A stretch of 52,802 bases of DNA from an uncultured Flaviramulus sp. (GTDB lineage: Bacteria; Bacteroidota; Bacteroidia; Flavobacteriales; Flavobacteriaceae). Each line of letters begins with the position of its first letter. Position 1 is the first letter of the stretch. Shown piece by piece: positions 1 to 7,844 of this stretch. A program made the position numbers and the translations under genes. The stretch lies in assembly GCA_947487155.1 (NCBI GenBank), contig CANKVS010000028.1, forward strand, positions 1 to 52,802. Reading direction: 5' to 3'. The notes beneath the pieces are model-generated. The model was not told the DNA's origin, ran no database searches, and saw nothing but the letters and a program-made list of their open reading frames with translations.

Positions 1-113
1 GAGGTGTCAAAAATGTAGAATTCTTCCTCTTCAGACTAACTACTATTTTTGCTTAACACACAACAATTGGTCTTGATCCGAGATTCCTGTTGAACTATCA
101 TGAATACAAAATA
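1..113. other. Left edge, no gene recognised
   Basis: I see no convincing coding sequence here. It lies downstream of the minus-strand aldolase gene and beyond its terminator-like hairpin. A gene could enter from outside the window, but no frame gave a recognisable product. Confidence 0.3.
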
Positions 114-146
114 CAAAAAACGGCAAGTATCTAAAATACTTACCGC
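114..146 (-). terminator. Rho-independent terminator of the aldolase gene
   Basis: Bases 121-130 and 136-145 form a 10-bp stem around a 5-base loop. Read on the minus strand the only irregular pair is a G-U wobble, and the stem is followed by a run of six T. It sits about 80 bases past the stop codon of the minus-strand aldolase gene. Confidence 0.65.
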
Positions 147-227
147 TTTTATTTAAGTTCGTGACTTTTTCAGTAGCCTCGAAGCAATCAGAGTCTTTTT
201 TATGAAATTTTGTAGTAAAATTACTTA

Positions 228-1295
228 TTATAACGTATTTACATTATTTAAATCTTCGAAAGCCTTTTTTAAACGCTCAACAAATGTTTTTTCTCCTTCG
301 CGTAACCATACTCTAGGGTCGTAAAACTTTTTGTTAGGGACATCTGCTCCATCTGGGTTACCAATTTGTCCTTTTAAGTAATCTGTTTTTGCTCCCATAT
401 AATCGCGGATACCACTCATAAATGCGTATTGTAAGTCGGTATCGATATTCATTTTTATAACACCATAGCTAATACCTTCTCTAATTTCTTCAACTGTAGA
501 GCCCGATCCACCATGGAAAACAAAATCGATATGATTTTCTTCTACACCGTATTTTTCAGTGATATATTTTTGAGAATTCAATAAAATTTTCGGCGTTAAT
601 TTTACATTACCTGGTTTGTAAACACCGTGTACATTTCCAAAAGCTGCTGCAATGGTAAATTGATCACTTACTTTACTTAATTCTTCGTAAGCATAAGCAA
701 CTTCTTCTGGTTGTGTGTATAATTTAGAATCATCAACATCGGTATTATCAACACCATCTTCTTCACCACCTGTAATACCCAATTCAATTTCTAAAGTCAT
801 GCCCATTTTAGACATTCTTTCTAAGTAGGTTTTACATATTTCTATGTTTTCTTCAATTGGCTCTTCAGAAAGGTCAATCATATGAGAACTAAAAAGTGAT
901 TTTCCTGTTTCAGCAAAATGTTTTTCGCTAGCGTCTAATAAACCATCAATCCAAGGTAAAAGCTTTTTAGCACAGTGGTCTGTATGTAAAATTACTGGAA
1001 CACCATAAGCTTCTGCTAAAGTATGTACATGTTTTGCACCAGCTATGGCACCAGCAATAGCTGCTTTTTGACCATCATTACTTAGTCCTTTTCCTGCATT
1101 AAACTGTGCACCACCGTTAGAAAATTGAATAATTACTGGAGCGTTTAAATCTCTAGCAGTTTCTAAAACACCGTTTATAGTATCTGAACCAATAACGTTA
1201 ACAGCAGGAAGCGCATAATTATTAGCTTTTGCATGGTTAAAAATAGCCTGTACTTCTTTACCTGTAGCAACACCTGGTTTTATATTGTGTCCCAT
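228..1295 (-). CDS. fbaA: Class II fructose-bisphosphate aldolase
   Basis: This enzyme catalyses the reversible aldol cleavage of fructose 1,6-bisphosphate to dihydroxyacetone phosphate and glyceraldehyde 3-phosphate in the cytosol (glycolysis and gluconeogenesis). The 355-residue length fits the class IIA family. Visible signatures are the metal-binding HTDHCAKK segment near residue 105, the glutamate-rich ELGITGGEEDGVD segment, FGNVHGVYKPG with a second metal histidine, and FVFHGGSGS with the third, which also contributes to phosphate binding. The start ATG at 1295 follows an A/T-rich leader. The gene appears monocistronic: the neighbour upstream (tamL) is on the same strand but 226 bases away, and a terminator-like hairpin follows the stop. 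Nothing looks unusual, and the call is secure. Confidence 0.96.
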   Translation of the reverse strand: MGHNIKPGVATGKEVQAIFNHAKANNYALPAVNVIGSDTINGVLETARDLNAPVIIQFSNGGAQFNAGKGLSNDGQKAAIAGAIAGAKHVHTLAEAYGVPVILHTDHCAKKLLPWIDGLLDASEKHFAETGKSLFSSHMIDLSEEPIEENIEICKTYLERMSKMGMTLEIELGITGGEEDGVDNTDVDDSKLYTQPEEVAYAYEELSKVSDQFTIAAAFGNVHGVYKPGNVKLTPKILLNSQKYITEKYGVEENHIDFVFHGGSGSTVEEIREGISYGVIKMNIDTDLQYAFMSGIRDYMGAKTDYLKGQIGNPDGADVPNKKFYDPRVWLREGEKTFVERLKKAFEDLNNVNTL

Positions 1296-1333
1296 ATTTT
1301 TTGTTTTAATTTTGATTTGTAATTATTAGGAAT

Positions 1334-1341
1334 CAAAAGTA
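1334..1341 (-). promoter_or_regulatory. Possible -7 box for fbaA
   Basis: On the minus strand this reads TACTTTTG, matching the Bacteroidota -7 consensus TAnnTTTG, 38 bases upstream of the aldolase start codon. No clear -33 TTG element was found at the expected distance, so the call is tentative. Confidence 0.35.
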
Positions 1342-1521
1342 ATGCTTTTTTGAATAAATAGCTGTGATTTTGTGGGTTGAAAACACTAAAAAAGCACTAA
1401 AACGTTATAGTTTATTTTACTGAATTGGATTATTGTTAAAGTTTATCTTGAGCGTAAACGAAAGGTAAGAATGATAGTTTTAAATAAATTTTAATGTTAA
1501 GTAACGAGGCGTTTTTACAAT

Positions 1522-4059
1522 TTAAAAAGGATAGTTAATACCAATATTATAAACGGCATTGGAGAAGTTGTAATCGTTAAACCATCGGTTTTCATCTTTA
1601 TAAAAGGGATCGTAAGTTTTAAAGCCCATATCAAAGCGAAACACAAAAAAACTAAAATCGTAGCGTAAACCAAAGCCAGAGCCAATAGCTATGTCTTTTA
1701 ATGAATTAAAATTAGTGAATGTAGCACTGTCGTCTTCAACATTGTCTAAAACATTCCAAATGTTTCCAGCATCTACAAATACGGCACCGTTTAAGTTTTC
1801 AAATATATTAAAACGCTGTTCTACACTTAGGGCTAATTTTAAATTGGCTTCATTAAATTCGTTTATAGATTCTGAACTTCCTGGGCCAAGGCTATATGCT
1901 GTCCAAGCACGATTATCGTTAGAGCCACCAGCAAAGAAACTTTTTGAAAACGGAATATTATTAGAATTTCCATAAGGTAATGCTATGCCCAAAAATGTTC
2001 GCATTGCTAAAACGTTTTCTTTACCTAAATCCCAGTGTTTTATATAATCTAATTCTGTTTTTATGTATTGTGAAAAGGCAACATTAAAAACTTCGTAGCG
2101 ATTATCAGAATTTTTTTCAAGCCCTAAAAGCTTGGATGTATTTGCTAGTAAGTTTCCTGCAAGTTCTAATTTAAAACGAAATATTGAAAAATTTTCATCA
2201 AATAAATTAGTTCTTCCATCCTTTATAAAACTAAAATTTGAAGAAAAAATTAAGTTGTTTTCGGTTAAACGATCCTTACGTTCGTTAATAGCAGAAACTG
2301 TTTTATAATCATCATCTTCAGGACTTAAAGCAGTGTTATTGTTTAAAACATCGCTTAGAAACGCATCGGTTTGTTCAGGAAAAGTTAAAGTAATACCGTT
2401 GTTATAATTCAAAGATTCTGAAATACCATTTAAGGTATTAAACGAATTTTGATAAACATCAAAGTAGTTTCCAATATTTAAATTTCTAACATACTGTACA
2501 TTAAATAAATCTAATCTATTAGTTACTTTTTCGTTGGGCTTCCAATTATAAGTAAATGTTCCTGTAAACGTTTGTTTGTCTAAACCAATATTGGTTTGCC
2601 CTGTGGTAGATAAACCAATAGTGGTACTTGGAGACATGTGTTTTGGTACTATTCTTTCGGTGTTAAACGGTGAAAAAAAGCGTGGAATATTTAATTTTAA
2701 ATCAACTCCAATTTCGTTAATGTCTAAAAAAGGATCACTTGCATTGTTTCTATCTTTTGAAGAACCCAAAGATCCTATTGCAGATATTTGAAATGTTTCT
2801 GCGCCATTAAAAATATTACGTATCAATAGACTTGGATTAAAAGAAAAACCAACACTTTGTATGTTGCTTTGAAAGGCATCAGCACTAAAATCTAAAGAAA
2901 ATTTCTTTAAAGGTGTTAGCTTTATTGTAGTGTTAAGTTTGTTATCTGAATTTGTTATTGTGTTATATTCAATATCAGGGTATTTAAATGTTTGCAACTC
3001 GTTTAAGTGTCTGTATGTTAATGTACGATCTAGGTCTTTAAAAATAGAATCTGGTGTTATAAAAACGGCATCGGTTAATGCTTTAGGGCGAAAACGCATT
3101 TTGTTATAACTATAAAGCGTATAATTATTATAATAGACAGTGTCTTGAAATGGTTTGTTTTGAGCTTCGTATTCAAATTTATAATCTGTTATAATTTCTA
3201 CATTTTTTATTTTTTGAACTTTAAAAGGCAGTTTAATAATCGAGTCATGACCAGTTGTAACACTTCTATTTTCAATAATAACATCAATATTTGCTTTTTT
3301 ATTGGTGTCTATCGTATCTACAGCAAATCGAATATAATCTTGATTAAAATGGTATAAACCAGAATTGCGTAATTCGTTTGATATACGATCGCGTTCTAAC
3401 CCAAGATTAGAAATTTTGTATTGCTCGTTTTGTTTTATTAAAGCGTTGCGTTCTATTTGATTGTATAAAATTTCAACAGTTGGTGATTCTATTTTTTGAG
3501 AAATTGTATCTATAATATAAGGTTCGCCATGATTTACAATATAATCAACGCTAGCGCGTTTATCGTTTGCCTTATTAATTTTATAATCAACATTAACGTT
3601 ACTCCAACCATTATATTTATAATAATCTTCTAAATTTATAACCGATTTTTTAATTTTTTCATTATTTAAAATTACGGGAGCTTCCCCAGTGCTTTTTAAC
3701 CATTGGTTAAACCCAATACGCGATTCTTTATACCGGTGTAATTGTTTTTTAGATAGGAATTTTTCGTATTTGTTTTTTCGCTTTTCAGTTTTATAAATGC
3801 TAGCATCAACAATAGAATCTATATTAGCTCGTGCGGTGTTATAAATATGTAAGCGTAATGGAATGCCTAATAATTTTCGGTTTGGTTTCTGGTAAAGAAG
3901 ATTATTTATAGCCTCTGCATTATCTTTTTTACCATTTATCAGTATGTTATTATCAGTAAGTAAATGTTCGTTTTCTGCAACTCGTTTTACGGTATCACAA
4001 GATGAAAAGTATCCTATAATGAAGATTAATATTATTATTTTTGAGAGTTGTTGGTGCAA
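1522..4059 (-). CDS. tamL: TamL, outer-membrane BamA/TamA-family lipoprotein
   Basis: An 845-residue Omp85-superfamily protein. The N-terminus is a lipoprotein signal ending in GYFSSC (Cys near residue 21), which is the Bacteroidota TamL feature, since proteobacterial TamA has an ordinary signal peptide. POTRA-like segments follow, with the long alpha/beta stretch up to about residue 380, and then a C-terminal surface-antigen barrel. The barrel carries a GGSNDNRAWTAYSLGPG segment at the place where Omp85 proteins have their conserved loop motif, and the chain ends in phenylalanine after an aromatic-rich last strand. By family knowledge it works with a TamB-like protein in outer-membrane assembly or lipid transport. 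The gene is divergent from an RNA methyltransferase gene. Family assignment is strong; exact function is inferred. Confidence 0.88.
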   Translation of the reverse strand: MHQQLSKIIILIFIIGYFSSCDTVKRVAENEHLLTDNNILINGKKDNAEAINNLLYQKPNRKLLGIPLRLHIYNTARANIDSIVDASIYKTEKRKNKYEKFLSKKQLHRYKESRIGFNQWLKSTGEAPVILNNEKIKKSVINLEDYYKYNGWSNVNVDYKINKANDKRASVDYIVNHGEPYIIDTISQKIESPTVEILYNQIERNALIKQNEQYKISNLGLERDRISNELRNSGLYHFNQDYIRFAVDTIDTNKKANIDVIIENRSVTTGHDSIIKLPFKVQKIKNVEIITDYKFEYEAQNKPFQDTVYYNNYTLYSYNKMRFRPKALTDAVFITPDSIFKDLDRTLTYRHLNELQTFKYPDIEYNTITNSDNKLNTTIKLTPLKKFSLDFSADAFQSNIQSVGFSFNPSLLIRNIFNGAETFQISAIGSLGSSKDRNNASDPFLDINEIGVDLKLNIPRFFSPFNTERIVPKHMSPSTTIGLSTTGQTNIGLDKQTFTGTFTYNWKPNEKVTNRLDLFNVQYVRNLNIGNYFDVYQNSFNTLNGISESLNYNNGITLTFPEQTDAFLSDVLNNNTALSPEDDDYKTVSAINERKDRLTENNLIFSSNFSFIKDGRTNLFDENFSIFRFKLELAGNLLANTSKLLGLEKNSDNRYEVFNVAFSQYIKTELDYIKHWDLGKENVLAMRTFLGIALPYGNSNNIPFSKSFFAGGSNDNRAWTAYSLGPGSSESINEFNEANLKLALSVEQRFNIFENLNGAVFVDAGNIWNVLDNVEDDSATFTNFNSLKDIAIGSGFGLRYDFSFFVFRFDMGFKTYDPFYKDENRWFNDYNFSNAVYNIGINYPF

Positions 4060-4128
4060 ACGAAATTAGAATTTATTATGTTATTGTTGTTTTTTGCTGA
4101 TAGAAATAATAAATGTCCATTATGGACT

Positions 4129-4136
4129 CAAAAATA
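4129..4136 (-). promoter_or_regulatory. Possible -7 box for tamL
   Basis: On the minus strand this reads TATTTTTG, a TAnnTTTG match about 70 bases upstream of the tamL start in the 183-bp divergent intergenic region. No good -33 element was visible. Confidence 0.35.
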
Positions 4137-4242
4137 CATTATTTCATCTGTTTATTTTTATTTTTTTTGAAGGGTCTTATCAATCATCTATTATTTTTCA
4201 TTTTCTTTATAAAATAAATACGCACCATAAAAAATAGTTTGT

Positions 4243-4962
4243 ATGCTATCTAAAAATCAGATAAAATTAATAACGCGTTTAAAACAAAAAAAATATAGAT
4301 TACAAGATGGTTTTTTTGTTGTTGAAGGCATAAAAACAATAAAAGAACTACTACAATCTAATTTAACACTTCATGTATTATATACGACCGAAACATTCAA
4401 TATTGATGCCAAAAATGAAATTTTAATTTCTGAAGAAGATTTAAAACGTATTAGTTTTTTAAAAACACCAAATAAAGCTTTAGCCATTTTTAAAACACCT
4501 AAGGCTAAAGTTGTTGAAACTAATAGACTTATAGTGGCACTTGACGCTGTTAGAGATCCAGGTAATTTAGGAACTATTATTAGACTTTGCGATTGGTTTG
4601 GAATTACAGATTTGGTTTGTAGTAAAGAAACGGTAGATTGTTTTAATCCTAAAGTTATACAGGCTACTATGGGGTCTATTACAAGAGTTAATATTAGTTA
4701 TATTAATTTGGAAGCGTTTATAAAGAACACAGATTTACCTGTTTTTGGTGCTTTTATGAAAGGCGAAACAGTTTATAATAAGCAATTGCCTAAAAAAGGC
4801 ATTTTAGTAATGGGCAATGAAGCCAATGGTATTTCTAATGCTATTGAAACTTATATAACCGAAAAAATTTCTATTCCACGATTTGGAGATTTACAAGCAA
4901 CTGAAAGTTTAAATGTGGCAACCGCTACTGCTATTTTATTGAGTGAGTTTAGGAGAGGTTAG
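4243..4962 (+). CDS. TrmH/SpoU-family RNA 2'-O-methyltransferase
   Basis: A 239-residue SPOUT-class methyltransferase that would use S-adenosylmethionine to methylate a ribose 2'-OH in tRNA or rRNA. The N-terminal ~95 residues resemble the SpoU substrate-binding domain (a FFVVEGIKTIKELL segment). The catalytic domain shows the three family motifs: motif 1 around VRDPGNLGTIIRLCDWFG with the conserved Asn and Arg, motif 2 VMGNEANGIS, and motif 3 LNVATATAILLSEF, which with motif 2 makes the trefoil-knot cofactor site. The start at 4243 follows an AT-rich leader. Divergent placement from tamL is, as I recall, common in Flavobacteriia. The substrate nucleotide (rRNA versus tRNA) cannot be decided from sequence. 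Confidence 0.92.
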   Translation: MLSKNQIKLITRLKQKKYRLQDGFFVVEGIKTIKELLQSNLTLHVLYTTETFNIDAKNEILISEEDLKRISFLKTPNKALAIFKTPKAKVVETNRLIVALDAVRDPGNLGTIIRLCDWFGITDLVCSKETVDCFNPKVIQATMGSITRVNISYINLEAFIKNTDLPVFGAFMKGETVYNKQLPKKGILVMGNEANGISNAIETYITEKISIPRFGDLQATESLNVATATAILLSEFRRG

Positions 4963-5090
4963 TATTAAGTCTTCAGTAAAAAAAATGATAGTTGTTTTTT
5001 AAGTTGATAGTTTTTAATTAAAAAATCATACCATATTTGGACTTCAACATATCGGTTTGTGTAAGGATAGTTACGTGATTAAGCTATTAA

Positions 5091-5177
5091 CTAACCAAAA
5101 ATGGAACGAACCAGAGGAAAATCCGCAGGATTTTCCGAGTAGGCAAGAACCGAGCAATTATTTTTAGCATGTTAGCA
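5091..5177 (-). repeat. Structured hairpin segment downstream of the 253-aa gene
   Basis: A perfect 9-bp stem (5116-5124 with 5128-5136, loop gca) lies inside a longer imperfect inverted arrangement. The outer arms are CTAACC at 5091 and GTTAGC at 5171, with A-rich stretches inside each. The segment directly follows the stop codon of the 253-aa gene. It may be a terminator, but there is no T-run after the stem. It could instead be a recombination or cassette-boundary structure. Confidence 0.45.
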
Positions 5178-5184
5178 GGCGTAT

Positions 5185-5946
5185 TTAATTCGGTGATATT
5201 AATATTTGTCCGTCGAATGTGTTTTTCTCAGGTATAAACTTCTCTTTCATCATTAGTTCTAAATCCGAGTTGCAATTCTCGTTATATTCCGTATAAGCTG
5301 TACCTTTAAAATTAATTGTGTCTGTTTTTTCAATCCATTCCATTAAAAAAATGACTAGTCCAAAATTAGATTCATTTTTGACCGTTTCTCTAACTTCTTC
5401 AAAAGTTGGTGAAACTGGGTTTCCATTTTTTAATGTATGATATGACATTTGGTTTATATCAATTAGTAAAACACAGTTATTGTCAGCATAAAGATTGCGA
5501 TTTTTTTCTCGAAATTTGGCTAATAATTTTCTTCCAGGATTTGTTTTATTTGATTCTTCCGAAAACCTTGAAGATGTAATTTCAAACCCAAACTTATTGA
5601 CTATAAAGTCAGGTTCATCATTGTTAGCATCTCCAAATTCGAAATCCAAATGTTTTTCTTGGGAAACTCTTATAAAATGTGCACATTGGTTAATTTCAAA
5701 AAAATGTCCGTGTACAGAAATATCCTTGTTATTGACTATTCTCTTTAAGTAATATTCATAAATTTTCTCGTCATACTCTTTGATGTCCATTAAGGAAAGC
5801 CCTAAAGTCCGAAGATGGTGTTCTTTAATTTTTTGGTCAATTTCTGAACTTGACGGTAAAGAATCTATTTTTTCAGTAATAGGATGTTGCAAATCAGTTA
5901 GGTCAATTCCTAAAACTTCTTTGTAATATATGATGATCTTCTCCAT
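5185..5946 (-). CDS. Uncharacterised 253-aa protein, possible PD-(D/E)XK-like fold
   Basis: I do not recognise this family. The protein is soluble, with no signal peptide or membrane segment, rich in Glu and Lys, and predicted to be alpha/beta. The middle contains EPDFIVNKFGFEIT (about residues 110-123) followed by a hydrophobic LLIDINQ strand. That spacing resembles the PD...(D/E)xK nuclease core, but the lysine position is threonine, so nuclease activity is only a weak suggestion. The gene starts 7 bases after the stop of a short upstream fragment on the same strand, and it is bracketed by GTTAGCA (5171) and its inverse TGCTAAC (5952). It breaks an otherwise core-type neighbourhood, which suggests an acquired accessory gene. 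Confidence 0.65.
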   Translation of the reverse strand: MEKIIIYYKEVLGIDLTDLQHPITEKIDSLPSSSEIDQKIKEHHLRTLGLSLMDIKEYDEKIYEYYLKRIVNNKDISVHGHFFEINQCAHFIRVSQEKHLDFEFGDANNDEPDFIVNKFGFEITSSRFSEESNKTNPGRKLLAKFREKNRNLYADNNCVLLIDINQMSYHTLKNGNPVSPTFEEVRETVKNESNFGLVIFLMEWIEKTDTINFKGTAYTEYNENCNSDLELMMKEKFIPEKNTFDGQILISPN

Positions 5947-5951
5947 ATGTT

Positions 5952-5958
5952 TGCTAAC
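5952..5958. repeat. 7-bp inverted partner flanking the accessory gene
   Basis: TGCTAAC here is the exact inverse complement of GTTAGCA at 5171-5177, so the 253-aa gene sits between a pair of 7-bp inverted repeats. Seven bases can match by chance; it is listed because the other end also carries the hairpin structure. Confidence 0.3.
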
Positions 5959-6052
5959 TATCGTATTTCATTTCTTTATGAGTATTCCACATTTCTTTAG
6001 AAGAGAGACCATGTTGCTCTAATAATTCTGTTATTTCATTTAATAGATATAC
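5954..6052 (-). pseudogene. Orphan C-terminal coding fragment upstream of the 253-aa gene
   Basis: This frame is open from a stop at 6053 to a TAG at 5954 and encodes about 32 residues. They read like real protein: a helix such as LLNEITELLEQHGLSSKEMW ending in KEMKYDS. No usable start codon lies near its beginning, and an in-frame stop precedes it. It is therefore best read as the 3' remnant of a gene that once preceded the 253-aa gene in an operon, with a 7-base gap between them. Family unknown. Confidence 0.4.
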
Positions 6053-6073
6053 TTATTATTATATTACTTTTTA

Positions 6074-6129
6074 AGGACTGCTAACTGAAGACTGAATACT
6101 GGAGACTGGAGACTGAATACTGCAAACTA
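6074..6129. repeat. Heptanucleotide tandem repeat (NNNACTG)
   Basis: Seven units of the form NNNACTG run with perfect 7-base period (AGG, CTA, AAG, AAT, GAG, GAG, AAT before each ACTG), and an eighth ends in ACTA. The array ends 4 bases before the porT stop codon side, so it lies just downstream of porT. The function is unknown. Confidence 0.8.
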
Positions 6130-6133
6130 GTTT

Positions 6134-6862
6134 TTACTGAAACGTAAAATTAATAAAAACACCTCTGGTTTGCATACTCGCAATATTGCTAGTCCAAGGG
6201 CTATTAGGGTCTTTATCTCTAACAAGTTCGTCGTTTATTCCAAAAAGGCCGCGAATAGACGGCGTAAACTTAAAGTTGTACAAATACAAATCGATGCCAA
6301 AACCAAGTTCGTAAAACAGTGAGTTCTTTTTGGTTCTAAATTGGCCATTACTATTATCGTTAGGGTTATCTTGATTACTAGACAGGTTTAATGCCGTAGA
6401 AATACCACCAACAATAAATGGTTTAAAATTGTTAATACGCTTTGTAGAAAATTTAAGGAGTAAAGGAACATGAATGTAGGTCGATTTTACTTCTCTAGTC
6501 AAATCGGAAGCACTAGGTGAAGTTCCTTGAAAATATGTTGGGCTATAGTGTAAAATTCTTGTAGTAATTAATAAACCAGGTTCTAAACGTAAATCTAAAA
6601 ACTTGTTTATACGTAAGTTTCCTATTAAACCAACATTAAAACCAGGGCTACGTTCTATACTAATATCGCGTAAATCATTATTGTAATCGAAGTTAAAATC
6701 GTAAGAACTGAAACCTAAAAAATAGCCCCATCTTAATAAATTATTATCTGTAGTTCCTCTTCCTTGATTAGCATCATAAGTTACTTTTTCTTTTCTAAAT
6801 AACTGTGCGTTAGAAGTTTCTGCTAAAAATAAAAATGATATTAAAATTAGAAAACGTTGCAT
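6134..6862 (-). CDS. porT: PorT-family type IX secretion outer-membrane protein
   Basis: This encodes a 242-residue outer-membrane beta-barrel protein of the PorT/SprT family, needed for type IX secretion and gliding in Bacteroidota. I chose the ATG at 6862 rather than the longer frame from 6937. It gives a clean signal peptide (MQRFLILISFLFLAETSNAQ) and starts one base after the ubiE stop, whereas the extra upstream residues overlap ubiE and are not signal-like. After cleavage there are alternating amphipathic strands ending in VFINFTFQ, a typical barrel terminus with final aromatic residues. Adjacency to ubiE is a conserved flavobacterial arrangement. The call rests on this context plus barrel character. 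Confidence 0.85.
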   Translation of the reverse strand: MQRFLILISFLFLAETSNAQLFRKEKVTYDANQGRGTTDNNLLRWGYFLGFSSYDFNFDYNNDLRDISIERSPGFNVGLIGNLRINKFLDLRLEPGLLITTRILHYSPTYFQGTSPSASDLTREVKSTYIHVPLLLKFSTKRINNFKPFIVGGISTALNLSSNQDNPNDNSNGQFRTKKNSLFYELGFGIDLYLYNFKFTPSIRGLFGINDELVRDKDPNSPWTSNIASMQTRGVFINFTFQ

Positions 6863-6863
6863 A

Positions 6864-7655
6864 TTATTGTTTAGATGATGTATAAATTGTTGCCACACCA
6901 AAGGTTTGTGGAAAATCTTTAACATTAATAAACCCAATTTTACGCAAAATATTGTTTAAAGCCTCTCCATAAGGAAATACAGAAGCAGATTCGCATAAAT
7001 ATTTATAAGCACTTCTATCTTTAGAAAATACTTTTCCTATTAGAGGTAAAATATTTTTGGTATAAAAATTATAGCCTTGTTTAAATGGTGTTTTTTCAGG
7101 CATAGACGTTTCTAAAATAACAAATATACCATTAGGTTTAAGAACTCTTAATATTTCCTTTAATCCATTTTCTAAAGTTTCAAAATTCCGCACTCCAAAA
7201 GCAACGGTAATGGCATCAAAGCTATTATCTTCAAAAGGCATATTTTCAGAATCACCCAAAACCATCTCTATTTTAGAGTCTAATTTTTTCTTTTTAATTT
7301 TTTCCTTTCCTATATCAAGCATGCCACTACTAATATCTAACCCCACTATTTTGGTAGCATTGGTTTTGGCTAAATTAATAGCCAAATCACCTGTTCCTGT
7401 AGCAATATCAAGAATTGTTTTTGGTTGTTTTTCTTTAACCAGTTTAACAACTTTTTTTCGCCATTTAATATCAATTCCAAAAGAAATAACACGATTTAAA
7501 CCATCGTAATCTTCAGAAATGGTATCAAACATTTTAGTTACCTGCTCTTTTTTACCTAAATCGCTGTTTTTGTAAGGCTTTATTTTTGACAAATCTGTAA
7601 ATTTTGGACAAACGTACATATTTATTTTTAATTTGAAATGAGAAGACATTATCAA
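6864..7655 (-). CDS. ubiE: Demethylmenaquinone methyltransferase UbiE/MenG
   Basis: This SAM-dependent enzyme performs the last C-methylation in menaquinone synthesis; flavobacteria use menaquinone. The class I methyltransferase core is clear: [17 protein letters not shown] as the SAM-binding glycine motif, [32 protein letters not shown] and [19 protein letters not shown]. The family signature [19 protein letters not shown] occurs near residue 50. The longest frame has 263 residues, but the start at 7619 (251 residues, MYVCPKF...), preceded by an A-rich leader, would be closer to the usual length of about 243. The gene overlaps nothing and is followed after one base by porT, so the two are probably co-transcribed. 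It diverges from trkA. Confidence 0.94.
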   Translation of the reverse strand: MIMSSHFKLKINMYVCPKFTDLSKIKPYKNSDLGKKEQVTKMFDTISEDYDGLNRVISFGIDIKWRKKVVKLVKEKQPKTILDIATGTGDLAINLAKTNATKIVGLDISSGMLDIGKEKIKKKKLDSKIEMVLGDSENMPFEDNSFDAITVAFGVRNFETLENGLKEILRVLKPNGIFVILETSMPEKTPFKQGYNFYTKNILPLIGKVFSKDRSAYKYLCESASVFPYGEALNNILRKIGFINVKDFPQTFGVATIYTSSKQ

Positions 7656-7811
7656 TTATACCATTTTCGATTTAAAATTCCCTAAATAAAATGCAAGTAT
7701 AGTCTTAGTTACGGTTAGATTTTATTTTGAAATATAAACGGAAAAGAACAAATTTTAGTAAGTATTTTTAAATCAAAAACGGTATTAAATAACGCAATAT
7801 CTATTTTATAG

Positions 7812-7819
7812 TATATTTG
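7812..7819 (+). promoter_or_regulatory. Probable -7 box for trkA-trkH
   Basis: TATATTTG matches the Bacteroidota -7 consensus TAnnTTTG exactly and lies 25 bases before the trkA ATG. A convincing -33 TTG was not seen. Confidence 0.5.
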
Positions 7820-7844
7820 CTCTACTTTTTATGATTAATCAGAA

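Noticed and set aside
4163..4200. T-rich run as a terminator in the tamL/methyltransferase gap
   Set aside because: The genes are divergent here, so no terminator is expected, and no stem precedes the T-run.
6863..6937. Upstream extension of porT to an ATG at 6937
   Set aside because: The extra residues overlap the 3' end of ubiE, are not signal-like, and would bury the clear signal peptide that starts at 6862.
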